A DNA stretch of 64,000 bases from JBKQVT01 sp963727245 (lineage in GTDB: Bacteria > Planctomycetota > Planctomycetia > Pirellulales > Thermoguttaceae): assembly GCA_963727245.1 (NCBI GenBank), contig CAVSFO010000006.1, forward strand, positions 186,001 to 250,000. The letters run 5' to 3'. The position numbers and the translations under genes are program-made. The notes beneath the pieces were generated by a model. That model was not told the origin of the DNA, made no database searches, and worked only from the letters and a program-made list of their open reading frames with translations. Of this stretch, positions 1 to 8,788 are shown one piece after another (position 1 is the stretch's first letter; the number at the start of each line of letters is the position of its first letter).

Positions 1-1
1 G

Positions 2-1222
2 GAGACCCCGGCCGGCCGGCTGTTGGACTTCGAGAGCGAACTCCGCCAGGGCGCGGCCCCCCTGCGGACCAGCGGCCAGGTGCGGGGCGACCGCCTGGAG
101 ATGAAAACGACCACCTCGGGCAAGGTCGTTCCCTCCTCGATCGCCTGGTCGGCCGACTACGCCGGGTTCTTCGGCGCCGAAGAGTCGTTGCTGCGGCAGC
201 CCATGAAACCCGGCGAAAAACGCACCGTCCACTGCCTCATGGACATGATCAACCAGGTGGTCCAGATCGACATGACCGCCCGCAGCCAGGAACGAGTGCA
301 ACTGCCCGTGGGCAGCTTCGATCTGCTGCGGATCGATACGGTGATGCACCTGCCCGGCGGCCAGACCCTGCCGGGCGCCATGTGGACGGACCGGGGGGGC
401 GAGGTGCTGAAGAACCGCACGGACGCCTTGGAGATGGAGTCGATGCGGGCCACCAAGGCGATCGCCGAGGCCGAGAACGCCCCGCCGACGTTCGACCTCA
501 GCCGGGATGTCCTGGTGAAGCTCGACCGGCCGCTGCCGGGGGCCCACCAGACGAAGCGGGTCCGCTATCGTGTCGAATTGCCCGGCGGCGATCCGGCGTC
601 GGCCTTCGTCTCCGGGCCGTCGCAGGAGGTGAAGTCCACCGGGCCGCACACGGCCGAGATCACGGTGTATGCCATACGCCCCGGCCGCAGCGACGGCAAT
701 CCCCGGGCGGCGGCCGATCCGCCCAGCGCCGCCTCGCAGCAGCCGAACAGCTTCATCCAGAGCGATGACCCAAAGATTGTCGCCGATGCCAAGGAAGCGG
801 CCGGCACGGAAACCGACCCCTGGAAGGTGGCCGTCGCCCTGGAGCAATTCGTGCATCGCGTGATGAAACCGGACTTCAACGACGCCTTTTCCACGGCGGC
901 CGACGTGGCCCGCGCCCGCACGGGCGACTGCAAGGAGCACGCGATCTATCTGGCGGCCTTGGCCCGCGCCCAGGGCATCCCGGCCCGGGTGGCCATCGGC
1001 ATGGTCTATCTCCGCGGGGCCTTCGGCGGCCACATGTGGACCGAGGTCTACATCGACGGCCGCTGGATCCCCCTGGACGCGACCCTGGGCCAGGGCGGCA
1101 TCGGCGCCGCCCACCTCAAGCAGGGACAGAGCACCCTGGCAGACTTCTCCGCCTATGTCAACTTCCTTCCCGCCGTACAGGCCGCCGGCCAGTTGAAGAT
1201 CAAGGTGCTCAGCGCGGAATGA
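2..1222 (+). CDS. Transglutaminase-like protein, 5' end cut by window edge
   Basis: The frame is open to the first base, so the N-terminus lies outside the window; about 406 residues remain. The C-terminal part has the transglutaminase/papain-like core: a Cys in GDCKEHAIYLAALARAQG (nt about 928-980), a His in FGGHMWTEVYIDG (about 1021-1060) and an Asp in WIPLDATLG (about 1064-1092), in the order of the usual Cys-His-Asp triad. The N-terminal half has no recognisable fold but resembles the beta-rich region that precedes this domain in large planctomycete exported proteins. Substrate is unknown; peptide cleavage or crosslinking are both possible. It ends about 180 bases before the sigma-54 promoter of the next gene and is probably a separate transcription unit. 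Confidence 0.8.
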   Translation, partial: ETPAGRLLDFESELRQGAAPLRTSGQVRGDRLEMKTTTSGKVVPSSIAWSADYAGFFGAEESLLRQPMKPGEKRTVHCLMDMINQVVQIDMTARSQERVQLPVGSFDLLRIDTVMHLPGGQTLPGAMWTDRGGEVLKNRTDALEMESMRATKAIAEAENAPPTFDLSRDVLVKLDRPLPGAHQTKRVRYRVELPGGDPASAFVSGPSQEVKSTGPHTAEITVYAIRPGRSDGNPRAAADPPSAASQQPNSFIQSDDPKIVADAKEAAGTETDPWKVAVALEQFVHRVMKPDFNDAFSTAADVARARTGDCKEHAIYLAALARAQGIPARVAIGMVYLRGAFGGHMWTEVYIDGRWIPLDATLGQGGIGAAHLKQGQSTLADFSAYVNFLPAVQAAGQLKIKVLSAE

Positions 1223-1402
1223 GGGCGATGTTGGGCGAGGCGCGTGTGACAAAATTGCGCGATTGACGCTCACATCGTGCCCAGGAATTGTGCATTCCCG
1301 CTTCCGCTACTGCTTCCCGGCGGGCGGTCTGCGCCGGAGAATTCGCCATAACAGATTTCGTGGCAACGAATTGCACGAATCTATCCCCAGTGGACCCGGG
1401 AT

Positions 1403-1418
1403 TGGCATGGGGGTTGCT
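1403..1418 (+). promoter_or_regulatory. Sigma-54 (RpoN) promoter of the amt operon
   Basis: The bases TGGCATG, four G, then TTGCT match the -24/-12 consensus (TGGCACG-N4-TTGCW) in all but one position, with GG and GC the required 12 bases apart. The predicted start is near 1429, giving a leader of about 175 bases before the amt ATG. Nitrogen-responsive sigma-54 control of amt-glnB operons is established in other bacteria. Upstream, GAATTGTGCATTC (near 1284) and GAATTGCACGAAT (near 1370) are related inverted motifs that could bind an enhancer protein, but this is only a guess. Confidence 0.65.
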
Positions 1419-1462
1419 AAATGGCGACGAAACTGTGCCACGGCCGTGTCAGCCGGATGTCG

Positions 1463-1555
1463 GGTGCCACTGCTGGCTTGTCCAGCAGTGTCGAACCGCC
1501 ACCACGCCGCACTGCTGGACGAGCCAGGCACCGGGCGGAGCCTGGTCGTGGCACC
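1463..1555. repeat. Palindromic repeat, GGTGCCACTGCTGG family, copy 1
   Basis: A 93-base element bounded by GGTGCCAC and GTGGCACC, with an inner hairpin CTGCTGG/CCAGCAG. It lies in the untranslated leader between the sigma-54 promoter and the amt start codon. A close relative sits inside ccsBA at 43403-43510, and shorter GTGCCACTGGC relatives are at 40821-40976 and 49100-49166. Confidence 0.85.
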
Positions 1556-1604
1556 TAGCCGTCAACTCTCATCGAAACTCCGTAATGGAAAGGCGGTCGG
1601 TCCC

Positions 1605-3035
1605 ATGAGGATAGGGAGAAGCGTGCAACTGTACGGGGCGGTCGGTCTGCTGGCCACGATGGTCTGGCTGACGGCGGGCTCCCACTGCGCGGCCCAGCAG
1701 GCCGGTCCAACGTCGCCGGCCGCGGCCGCGGCCCGAACCGTCGACAAGGGCGACAACGCCTGGATGCTGACCTCCTCCGCCCTGGTGCTGATGATGACCG
1801 GCCCCGGACTGGCCCTGTTCTATTGCGGCCTGGTGCGGAAGAAGAACGTGCTCAGCGTCATGATGCAGTGCGTCTTCCTGATGTGTCTGCTGAGCGTCAT
1901 TTGGGCCGTCTACGGCTACTCGTTCTCCTTCGGCGGCGACCGACCCTGGTTCGGCGACTTTCACTACTTGTTCCTGAACAACGCCGCGGCGACCTGGGCC
2001 AGCGGCACGACGGGACAGCCCGGCCACTCCGTCATCCCCTTATGTGCCGCCAGTATCGGCGACATTCCGGTGCTCACCCACATGCTCTTTCAGGGCATGT
2101 TCTTCGTCATCACGCCGGCCTTGATTTGCGGGGCGTTCGCCGAGCGTATGAAATTCAGCACCATGGTGGTGTTTATGATCCTCTGGGGCACGCTGATCTA
2201 TTGCCCCTTGGCCCATTGGGTCTGGGGCGGCGGCGTGCTCAATTACGGCAGCCCAAACGCTTTTGCCGGCGGGGCCTTGGACTTCGCCGGCGGCACGGTG
2301 GTCCACATCAGCTCCGGCGTCTCGGCGCTGGTCTGCGCGTTGCTGCTGGGCAAGCGGCTGGGCTACGGCAGCGAGCCGATGCCGCCGCACAACTTGACCT
2401 ACACGGCCGTCGGCGCCACGATGCTCTGGGTCGGCTGGTTCGGCTTCAACGCCGGCAGCGCCCTGAATGCCGGCGGCCTGGCCTCCAGCGCCTTCGCCGC
2501 CACGCACTTCGCCGCCGCGGCCGGGGGGCTGACCTGGGCCGCCATGGAATGGATCGTCCGCGGCAAGCCGACCATCCTGGGGACCTGCTCCGGCGTCGTC
2601 GCCGGCCTGGTGTGCATTACTCCTGCCTCCGGCTATGTCACGCCTTGCTGGGCGTTGGTCATGGGCGTGGCGGTGGGCATCGTCTGCTACCTGGCCTGCA
2701 CCGCCCTGAAGGGGAGATTCAAATATGACGATTCCCTCGACGTCTTCGGCGTCCACGGCATGGGCGGCACGCTCGGCGCGCTGCTGACCGGCGTCTTCGC
2801 CACCCGCGCGACCGGGGCCACTGGCAGCGACAACCTCTTGGGACTGATCGAAGGCGGCCAGGTCTGGAAGGCCCAGATCATCGCCGTCCTGCTCACCTGG
2901 GTCCTGGCGGTCGGGGGCACGTTCATCCTCTTGAAGGTGCTCGACGCCGTGATGGGCCTGCGGGTCTCCCGCGAGGCCGAGATCGAGGGCCTCGATGTCA
3001 GCCAGCATGGCGAAGAAGGCTACATATTCATATAA
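1605..3035 (+). CDS. amt: Ammonium transporter (Amt/MEP/Rh)
   Basis: A 476-residue inner-membrane ammonium channel. The ATG at 1605 gives a cleavable-looking signal (LLATMVWLTAGSHCAAQQ), followed by the Amt start DNAWMLTSSALVLMMTGPGL. Family marks include LALFYCGLVRKKN, the central HWVWGGG, the pore His in GGTVVHISSG, WVGWFGFNAGSALN, and the second pore His in DVFGVHGMGGTLGALLTGVF. Upstream in-frame codons back to 1263 cross the promoter and repeat, so they are not coding. It heads amt-glnB-glnD: the PII protein normally blocks Amt at the membrane when nitrogen is plentiful, and GlnD sets PII modification. Confidence 0.95.
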   Translation: MRIGRSVQLYGAVGLLATMVWLTAGSHCAAQQAGPTSPAAAAARTVDKGDNAWMLTSSALVLMMTGPGLALFYCGLVRKKNVLSVMMQCVFLMCLLSVIWAVYGYSFSFGGDRPWFGDFHYLFLNNAAATWASGTTGQPGHSVIPLCAASIGDIPVLTHMLFQGMFFVITPALICGAFAERMKFSTMVVFMILWGTLIYCPLAHWVWGGGVLNYGSPNAFAGGALDFAGGTVVHISSGVSALVCALLLGKRLGYGSEPMPPHNLTYTAVGATMLWVGWFGFNAGSALNAGGLASSAFAATHFAAAAGGLTWAAMEWIVRGKPTILGTCSGVVAGLVCITPASGYVTPCWALVMGVAVGIVCYLACTALKGRFKYDDSLDVFGVHGMGGTLGALLTGVFATRATGATGSDNLLGLIEGGQVWKAQIIAVLLTWVLAVGGTFILLKVLDAVMGLRVSREAEIEGLDVSQHGEEGYIFI

Positions 3036-3079
3036 GGGGCCAGGGGCCGGGGACCAGGGGTCGGGCAGGCCAGCAAAAG

Positions 3080-3100
3080 CCCCCCGTTTGCAACGGGGGG
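3080..3100 (-). terminator. Terminator-like hairpin repeat, minus orientation
   Basis: A 9-bp stem (CCCCCCGTT/AACGGGGGG) with a 3-base loop. Read on the minus strand it is followed by CTTTT, as in an intrinsic terminator, but the genes here run on the plus strand between amt and glnB. The same architecture with different stem bases occurs at 22364, 31503 and 34744, so this is better seen as a member of a mobile repeat family than as a working terminator of this operon. G-rich aggggcc-type repeats precede it at 3037-3066. Confidence 0.55.
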
Positions 3101-3210
3101 CGTGGCAGTGGACAGGTGCGGCGGCACGGGTTAGACTGATGGAGGTTTTCGGCGCCGCCCCTGGAAGGGGCCCGGCCGGTTGCCTCCCGACACAGATCAA
3201 GGAGCTTGCG

Positions 3211-3549
3211 ATGAAGAAGGTGGAAGCGATCATCCGGCATTTCAAGCTGGAGGATGTCAAGAACGCCTTGACCGAGCAGGGGATTGCCGGGATGACCATC
3301 ACCGAGGTCCGCGGTTTTGGCCGTCAGAAGGGGCATACGGAGATGTATCGCGGCACCGAATACGCGGTCGATTTCGTCCCCAAGATCAAGATCGAGGTCG
3401 TGGTGTCCGACGCCAAGGCGCAGACCGTGCTGGACACGATCATGCGGTCGGCGCAGACGGGCCAGGTGGGCGACGGCAAAATGTTCGTCACCAGCCTGAT
3501 CGACGTGGTGCGGATCCGCACCGGTGAATCGGGCGAAGGCGCCATCTAA
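3211..3549 (+). CDS. glnB: Nitrogen regulatory protein P-II
   Basis: A 112-residue PII protein, the standard length. The ATG at 3211 follows a good ribosome site (AAGGAG). The T-loop sequence EMYRGTEYAVDF places Tyr at residue 51, the uridylylation site, and the B-loop region has TGQVGDGKMFV. PII senses 2-oxoglutarate and ATP/ADP and acts on Amt and on nitrogen metabolism. Neighbours support this: Amt upstream and its modifying enzyme GlnD immediately downstream, overlapping or within 14 bases. A longer reading frame begins at 2995 inside amt, but only the part from 3211 matches the family. Confidence 0.96.
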   Translation: MKKVEAIIRHFKLEDVKNALTEQGIAGMTITEVRGFGRQKGHTEMYRGTEYAVDFVPKIKIEVVVSDAKAQTVLDTIMRSAQTGQVGDGKMFVTSLIDVVRIRTGESGEGAI

Positions 3550-3562
3550 AGGCCACCAATAC

Positions 3563-6190
3563 GTGTCGCTGCTCCGCTCCAACGTGCTGGCCGCCAAGGC
3601 GCGGTTGGCCAAGGGGAACGAGGACTTCAAGCGTCGCCATCGGGCCGGCTGCTCCGGCGTCGAGGTCTGCGCCCTTTCGACCAATCTCCGCGACGCCGTG
3701 CTCCTGGAATTGATGGAGGCCGCGCTGGACGACCTGGGCGAAGCCGGCCCCAAGGGGCTGCTCTCCGAGATTGCCCTGGTGGCCCACGGCGGCCATGGCC
3801 GCCGCGACGTGGCCCCCTATAGCGACGTCGATTTGATGATCCTGCACCGCCGCTGGACGGCCGCCCGGCTGGCGCCCCTGGCCGAGCGGTTGCTGCGCAA
3901 CGTCTTCGACGTGGGGCTGATCCTGGGCCATAGCGTCCGCACGCCCCGGCAAGCCTGCCGGCTGGCCCGCCGGGATTCTTCCATCTGCACCTCGCTGATG
4001 GAATCGCGGCTCTTGGCCGGGAGCCAGCGGCTCTTCGAGCTGTTTACCCGCACTTTTCGCCGCCAGGTGAACTGGCGTGCCCGGCACCTGATGGCGACGA
4101 TCGCCCGCTCGCGGCTGGAGGAGCGGGCCCGCTACGGCGAGACCGTCTTCCTGCTGGAGCCGAACATCAAGCGGTCGGCGGGCACGCTGCGCGATTTGCA
4201 ATTGCTCCGCTGGATCGGCTTTGTCCGCTACGGCACCGCCGATCCCCACGAGCTGCACGAGCGCGGCGTGCTCGGCGAGGAAGACGTGCGGACGATCGGG
4301 CGTGCGGGCGAGTTCCTCCTCTGGCTCCGCAACGAGCTGCACTTCCAGGCCGGCCAGGCCGCCGACGTGCTCACCCGCGCCGAGCAATGGCGGATCGCCG
4401 AGGCCCTGGGCTACCAGCCGATCGCCGGGCTGCTGCCGGTCGAGCAGTTCATGCGCGAATATTTCCGCCATACCAGCCAGGTGAGCCACCTGGTCGAGCG
4501 CTTCGTGGCCAAGGCCACCAGTTCCGAGCGGCGCGCCTGGCTGTCCAACGCGGTTTTCGGCCATCGCGTGGAGGAGGGCTTCCGCGTCGGCCCCGCCGGC
4601 ATCACCGCCACCCGCCGCGGCCTGCAAAAACTCCGCGGCAACCTGGCCGAGATCGTGCGGCTGGCCGAGCTGGCGAACCTCTACGACGCGCCCATCGCGA
4701 CGAGCGCCTGGGAATTCATCCGCCGCCAGGCGCCGCTGCTGGGCGGCGAGCCGTCGCCCGAGGCGTGCGGCTGGTTCCTGGCCATGTTGTCGCATCCGGG
4801 CCGCCTCGGCGCGCTGCTGCGCGACCTGCACGAAGCCGCCATCCTGGAACGCTTCATTCCCGAGTTCGCCCGCGCCCGCGGCCTGCTGCAATTCAACCAG
4901 TATCACAAGTACACGGTCGACGAGCATTGCCTGCGGGCGGTCGAGTTCGCCGCCGCACTCGCCGGCGACCAGGGACCCTTGGGACGCGTCTACCGCGGCA
5001 TCGCCGACAAGCGCGTGCTGCACCTGGCGCTGTTCGTCCACGACCTGGGCAAGGGCTATCTGGAAGACCACCGGGAGATCGGGCTGAAGATTGCCGAGCA
5101 GGCGGCGCGGCGGCTGGGCCTTTCCGCCCCGGAGACGCAGCGGCTGAGGTTCCTCGTCCACAAGCACCTCCGCATGAACCACCTGGCCTTCCGCCGCGAC
5201 ACCAGCGACGAGGAGACCGTGGTGAACTTCGCCGTCCAGGTCGGCTCGCCCGAGGTCCTGCAAATGCTCTACGTCCTCACCGCCGCCGACCTCGGCGCCG
5301 TCGGCCCCGACGTCTGGGACGGCTGGAAGGCTGAAATCCTCACCGATCTGTACCACCGCACCATGCAGCAACTGGCCGGCGAAAGCCCCGCCACCACCCT
5401 CGACGAACTCTACGCGCAGCGGCGGGTCGAGATCCGCAAGGAACTAGCCGCGGCGGCCGACGATCCCTGGTTCCTCCGCCACGTCGAGGCCTTGCCCTCC
5501 GGCTATCTCAGTGCCACGCCGGCACAGCAGGTGGCCGCCGACTTGCGAATGCTGCACGGCATGGAGCCCGGCACGGTGATCGCCGAGGCCCAATATCTCG
5601 CCGAGACGGCCAGCGTGCTGTTCACCATCGGCGCCTCCGAGCAGATCACCTCCGGCATCTTCCACAAGCTGACGGGGGCCCTGACCAGCCACGGCCTGGA
5701 AATCCGCACCGCGCAGATCCACACGCTGGCCGACGGCCTGGTGCTGGACCGCTTCTGGGTGCGCGATCCGGATTTCGCCGGCCGGCCGCCCCAAGACCGT
5801 CTCGACGCGGTCAAGCGATCGTTGGTCCAGTCGTTGTGCGATCCGGCGGCCAAGCGGCCGGCGTTTCGCCGCACCTGGCAGGTGGGCCGCCACGGCTCGC
5901 TCTCCGCCCCCGGCCCTCGCACCCAGGTCAACACTGACGTCAGCACCTCCAGCCGATTCACCGTCATCAACGTCATCACGCTGGACCGCACCGGCCTCCT
6001 TTACGCCATCACGCGGACGCTGTTCGAGATGGAGTTGTCGGTTTGGCGGGCGAAGATCGGCACCTATCTGGACCAGGTCGTCGACGTCTTCTACATCACC
6101 GATCGGCAGGACCGCAAGATCGAGGACGAGTGGCGGCTGGAGGAGATCCGCCGCCGCCTGGTCGAGGTGATCGACGCGCCGGAGGGGTGA
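3563..6190 (+). CDS. glnD: PII uridylyltransferase / uridylyl-removing enzyme
   Basis: About 875 residues, the usual GlnD length. Domains in order: nucleotidyltransferase (GGHGRRDVAPYSDVDLMIL, residues about 76-94, carrying the metal-binding D-x-D), a PII-uridylyl-transferase helical region, an HD domain for deuridylylation (LALFVHDLGKGY, near residue 490), and two C-terminal ACT domains (about 690-875) expected to bind glutamine. It modifies GlnB at Tyr51. GTG at 3563 is chosen because it clears glnB; GTG at 3524 would add 13 residues and overlap glnB by 26 bases. Neither has a strong ribosome site, which suggests translational coupling. The 3' end runs straight into G/A-rich repeat DNA. Confidence 0.94.
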   Translation: MSLLRSNVLAAKARLAKGNEDFKRRHRAGCSGVEVCALSTNLRDAVLLELMEAALDDLGEAGPKGLLSEIALVAHGGHGRRDVAPYSDVDLMILHRRWTAARLAPLAERLLRNVFDVGLILGHSVRTPRQACRLARRDSSICTSLMESRLLAGSQRLFELFTRTFRRQVNWRARHLMATIARSRLEERARYGETVFLLEPNIKRSAGTLRDLQLLRWIGFVRYGTADPHELHERGVLGEEDVRTIGRAGEFLLWLRNELHFQAGQAADVLTRAEQWRIAEALGYQPIAGLLPVEQFMREYFRHTSQVSHLVERFVAKATSSERRAWLSNAVFGHRVEEGFRVGPAGITATRRGLQKLRGNLAEIVRLAELANLYDAPIATSAWEFIRRQAPLLGGEPSPEACGWFLAMLSHPGRLGALLRDLHEAAILERFIPEFARARGLLQFNQYHKYTVDEHCLRAVEFAAALAGDQGPLGRVYRGIADKRVLHLALFVHDLGKGYLEDHREIGLKIAEQAARRLGLSAPETQRLRFLVHKHLRMNHLAFRRDTSDEETVVNFAVQVGSPEVLQMLYVLTAADLGAVGPDVWDGWKAEILTDLYHRTMQQLAGESPATTLDELYAQRRVEIRKELAAAADDPWFLRHVEALPSGYLSATPAQQVAADLRMLHGMEPGTVIAEAQYLAETASVLFTIGASEQITSGIFHKLTGALTSHGLEIRTAQIHTLADGLVLDRFWVRDPDFAGRPPQDRLDAVKRSLVQSLCDPAAKRPAFRRTWQVGRHGSLSAPGPRTQVNTDVSTSSRFTVINVITLDRTGLLYAITRTLFEMELSVWRAKIGTYLDQVVDVFYITDRQDRKIEDEWRLEEIRRRLVEVIDAPEG

Positions 6191-6244
6191 GAAAAGGCGG
6201 AGGGCGGAAGGCGGAAGGGGGAAGGGGCCGAAGGCGTTAGCCTC
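6191..6244. repeat. G/A-rich ggcggaagg repeat and half of the GGCGTTAGCC palindrome
   Basis: Immediately after glnD, repeated ggcggaagg units lead into CGAAGGCGTTAGCCTCCGG, an imperfect form of the palindrome CCGGAGGC-GTTA-GCCTCCGG seen perfectly at 31448-31467 (loop GTTA) and 33641-33660 (loop TGAC). Similar ggcggaagg runs occur at 34687-34722 and 49036-49070, and in reverse at about 6500-6545. Confidence 0.7.
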
Positions 6245-6430
6245 CGGATGGCGACGCGCAGAGGGGCAAGGTCGCAGAGGCACGGAGGCGAAGAAGCGGA
6301 GGGTCGGATTGCCCCAAGGCACCGTCGATTCGCCAATCATCCCTTCTTCCTTTGCGGCTTCGCGCCTTGGCGCCTTGGCGTGCAAGATTTCTCTGGGTGA
6401 CGTTGCCAAGGCGCCGATTTGTCGCCGCAA
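6245..6430 (+). repeat. Long imperfect-hairpin element, copy 1 (ggcgcc/cgcaaagg family)
   Basis: About 185 bases. The 5' arm is rich in GCAGAGG/GGCAAGG and the 3' arm carries TTGCGGCTTCGCGCCTTGGCGCC, then GGTGACGTTGCCAAGGCGCC. The middle contains TCGGATTGCCCCAAGG and CGTCGATTCGCCA. The copy at 42083-42275, in the opposite orientation, shares both the middle and the GGTGACGTTGCCAAG end; a third copy is at 55735-55870. No protein is encoded. It resembles a MITE-like non-autonomous element, but no transposase is visible in the window. Confidence 0.75.
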
Positions 6431-6469
6431 AGGCCGGCCTTTCACCCGCCGGGGTCGTAATAATGGCCG

Positions 6470-7220
6470 TCAAGGCGACTTGCCGTTGGCCCTCTTGCCG
6501 GCGCCTTCCGCCTTCCCCCCTCCGCCTTCCGCCTTCTTTCCATCTCCCGGCCAAGGGAGCGTTTCTTCCCACAGGACGTGATCGGATCGCATGAACCAGA
6601 CGTGCAGAAGGCCGGCGGCGGCAAAATTCTCCGGCGGCAAGTCCAGGCTGAGCGTGCGATCGCCCAGCGACCAACAGTCGAGCAACAGAAACACGGCCTT
6701 GGGACTGGGGACGAAGTCGGGCGCGCGCCGGGCGCTTCGATACCTTGTCGCGGGGAGCAACCAGGACCGCGGGCCGGCCCAGCGAATTCCGCCGGCCCAC
6801 GATTTGAAGATCCATGTTGTCCTTCAGGAACGACTCGACCGTCTCGCGCTGCTCGGCCTCGTCGAGGCAATGAAAAACCTTGCGACTGACATCGCCCTGA
6901 AAATACTCGCGCACAAAGTAGAGCGGCACGACCTTCGCCGGGGCCTCGTCGGGGGCCGCCAGCCGGACTTCGACGGACGTGGCCGGGTAGAGCTTCCAAC
7001 GGTAGTTGATCATCAACACCGGCCGGCCGGATCGGTCCTTCACCAGCGAAGCGTAGGACGTGGAATTGCCCTTCTTCGCCGCCGGGGCGGCCCCCGGGGA
7101 AGCCGTCTCGTCGGGCGGAGCGGCGCAGGCCAGCGAAATCAGGCAGCCCAGGCATGGCGCTATCAGCAGCGACGGCAGATGGCGTGTCATAAGCAGCGGT
7201 CCTCCCAGGTTTCTCGTCAT
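6470..7220 (-). CDS. Small exported protein of unknown function, frameshifted
   Basis: Reading starts at ATG 7220 (AGGAG 9 bases upstream) or ATG 7190, with a signal sequence (HLPSLLIAPCLGCLISLACA). The protein continues through YRWKLYPATSVEVRL, EAEQRETVESFLKDNM and RPAVLVAPRDKV. It then needs a +1 shift near 6735 to continue as RRAPDFVPSPKAVFLLLDCWSLGD and DHVLWEETLPWPGD. Both halves have the codon use of real genes, so one extra base is the simplest explanation. The last 25 or so residues read into the ggcggaagg repeat, so the natural stop may have been lost. I do not recognise the family. It is likely periplasmic or membrane-associated and lies downstream of bioA, separated by about 210 bases. 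Confidence 0.6.
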
Positions 7221-7430
7221 GTCCGCAACTCCTGCGATTATAGCATGAACGCCGGGCCGCTGCTGGGGCCTGTCGTCCCTCCAAGCCCACCGGGCACCCG
7301 CGCAGCGGGTCGCGACCGGTGGGACCGGAAGCGGCAGGTGGCGCCGTTGGCGGGGTCCTTTCCCACCGGTCGCAGCCGGTGGGCTTAGTGAGCAGATATA
7401 GGGATTTGCCGTCCCGCTCGGCCGGCCCGC

Positions 7431-8784
7431 TCAGGCGGTGGCCGCCACGATGCCACGCTCGACGGCGGCGGCGATGCGGTCGATCTCGTCGCCCGAGAAT
7501 CGCCAGCGGCGGCATGATCACCAGCACGTTGCCCAGGGGACGGAGCCACACGCCCTCGCGGCGGGCGGAGTCGCACACGCGCATGCCGCGACGCTGCTCC
7601 CAAGGATAGGGCTCCTTCGTCTGCCGGTCGCGGACCAACTCGATGCCGGCAATCAGCCCGCATTGGCGGACGTGGCCGACCTGTCCCAGCCCGGCGATTC
7701 GCCGCAGGTGTCCGGCCAGGCGCTCGATCTTCGCCGGCAGGCGGGCCAAGGTCTGTTCCTCCTCGAAGACCTCGAGCGTGGCCAGCGCGACGGCCGCCCC
7801 CAGCGGATTGCCGCCGTAGGTGTGACCGTGGAAGAAGGTCCGGCTCTGGGCATATTCTCCCAGGAAGGCCCGCCAGATTTCCTCGCTCGCCAGGGTGACG
7901 GCCAGGGGCAAGTAGCCGCCGGTCAGCCCCTTGGCCAGGCAGAGAAGATCAGGAGTGACCTGCTCGTGCTCGCAGGCGAACATCCGCCCGGTGCGGCCGC
8001 AGCCGACGGCCACTTCGTCGGCGATCAGCAGCACGTCGTACTTCCGCGTCAATTCCCGCACGCCGCGAAGATAGCCGGCCGGGTGCATCACCATGCCGGC
8101 GGCGGCCTGCACCAAGGGCTCGATGACCATGGCGGCGATCCGCCCGTGTTCCACGCGGAGCACACACTCCAGTTTTTCCAGGTGATAGGCGGCCAGTTCT
8201 TCGGGTGGCACGCCGGGGGGCGTGCGATAGGTGTCGGGCATGGGCAGACGGAGCGTCTCGAACAGCAGCGGCCGGAACATGGCGTGAAACCGCTCCACCC
8301 CGCCGACGCTCACGCTCCCCAGCGTATCGCCGTGGTAGGCGTCGCCGAGGGCCAGGTAGCAGGTCTTTTCCGGCCGCGGCTCGGGCCGCTGCCGCCAATA
8401 CTGGAAGGCCATCTTGAGGGCCACTTCCACGGCCGTGGCGCCGTCGTCGGAGAAGAACACGTGGGCCAGCCCCGGCGGCGCCAGATCGACCAACCGCCGG
8501 GCGAGCTTGATGGTCTGGGGGTTCGACGCGCCCAGGTTGGTGACGTGGGCGACGCGGTCGAGCTGCCCGCGGAGGGCCGCATCCAGCCGCGGGTGCCGAT
8601 GGCCGTGGATATTGCACCACAGGCTGCTGACGCCGTCGATATAGGAGTTGCCGTCGATGTCGAAGAGCAGGCAGCCCTCGGCGCGCTCGAACACCAGCGG
8701 CTCGTACTCGGCCATCTGCGTGAAGGCGTGCCAGACCAGCGTGCGGTCCCATGCCTTGAGTTGCTCGGGCGTAGGCTCGGCCAT
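7431..8784 (-). CDS. bioA: Adenosylmethionine-8-amino-7-oxononanoate aminotransferase, frameshifted near 3' end
   Basis: A PLP-dependent class-III aminotransferase that makes 7,8-diaminopelargonate in biotin synthesis, with SAM as amino donor. The start ATG 8784 lies 4 bases after the preceding gene's stop. Marks include WHAFTQMAEYEPLVFERAEG, GDAYHGDTLGSVSVGG, the PLP Asp in LIADEVAVGCGRTGRMFA and the Schiff-base Lys in LLCLAKGLTGGYLPLA. An extra C near 7503 breaks the frame after VIMPPLAI; skipping it restores GDEIDRIAAAVERGIVAATA and a TGA at 7431, for about 450 residues. Without the correction the frame runs on without homology. Other biotin genes are not in the window. The class-III fold is certain, and BioA is favoured by the WHAFTQM start and TPDLLCLAKG region. 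Confidence 0.87.
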
Positions 8785-8788
8785 CACT

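Noticed and set aside
1263..1604. N-terminal 114-residue extension of Amt
   Set aside because: It spans the sigma-54 promoter and a dispersed repeat and has no homology; ATG 1605 gives the normal Amt signal sequence.
2040..3302. A 420-codon open frame on the minus strand over amt
   Set aside because: It is antisense to a clear Amt gene and has the Gly/Arg/Pro/Gln-rich composition that GC-rich codon bias produces on the opposite strand. No domain is visible.
3488..5371. A 627-codon minus-strand frame over glnD
   Set aside because: Same reason: it is a shadow of GlnD codons with no recognisable motif or ribosome site.
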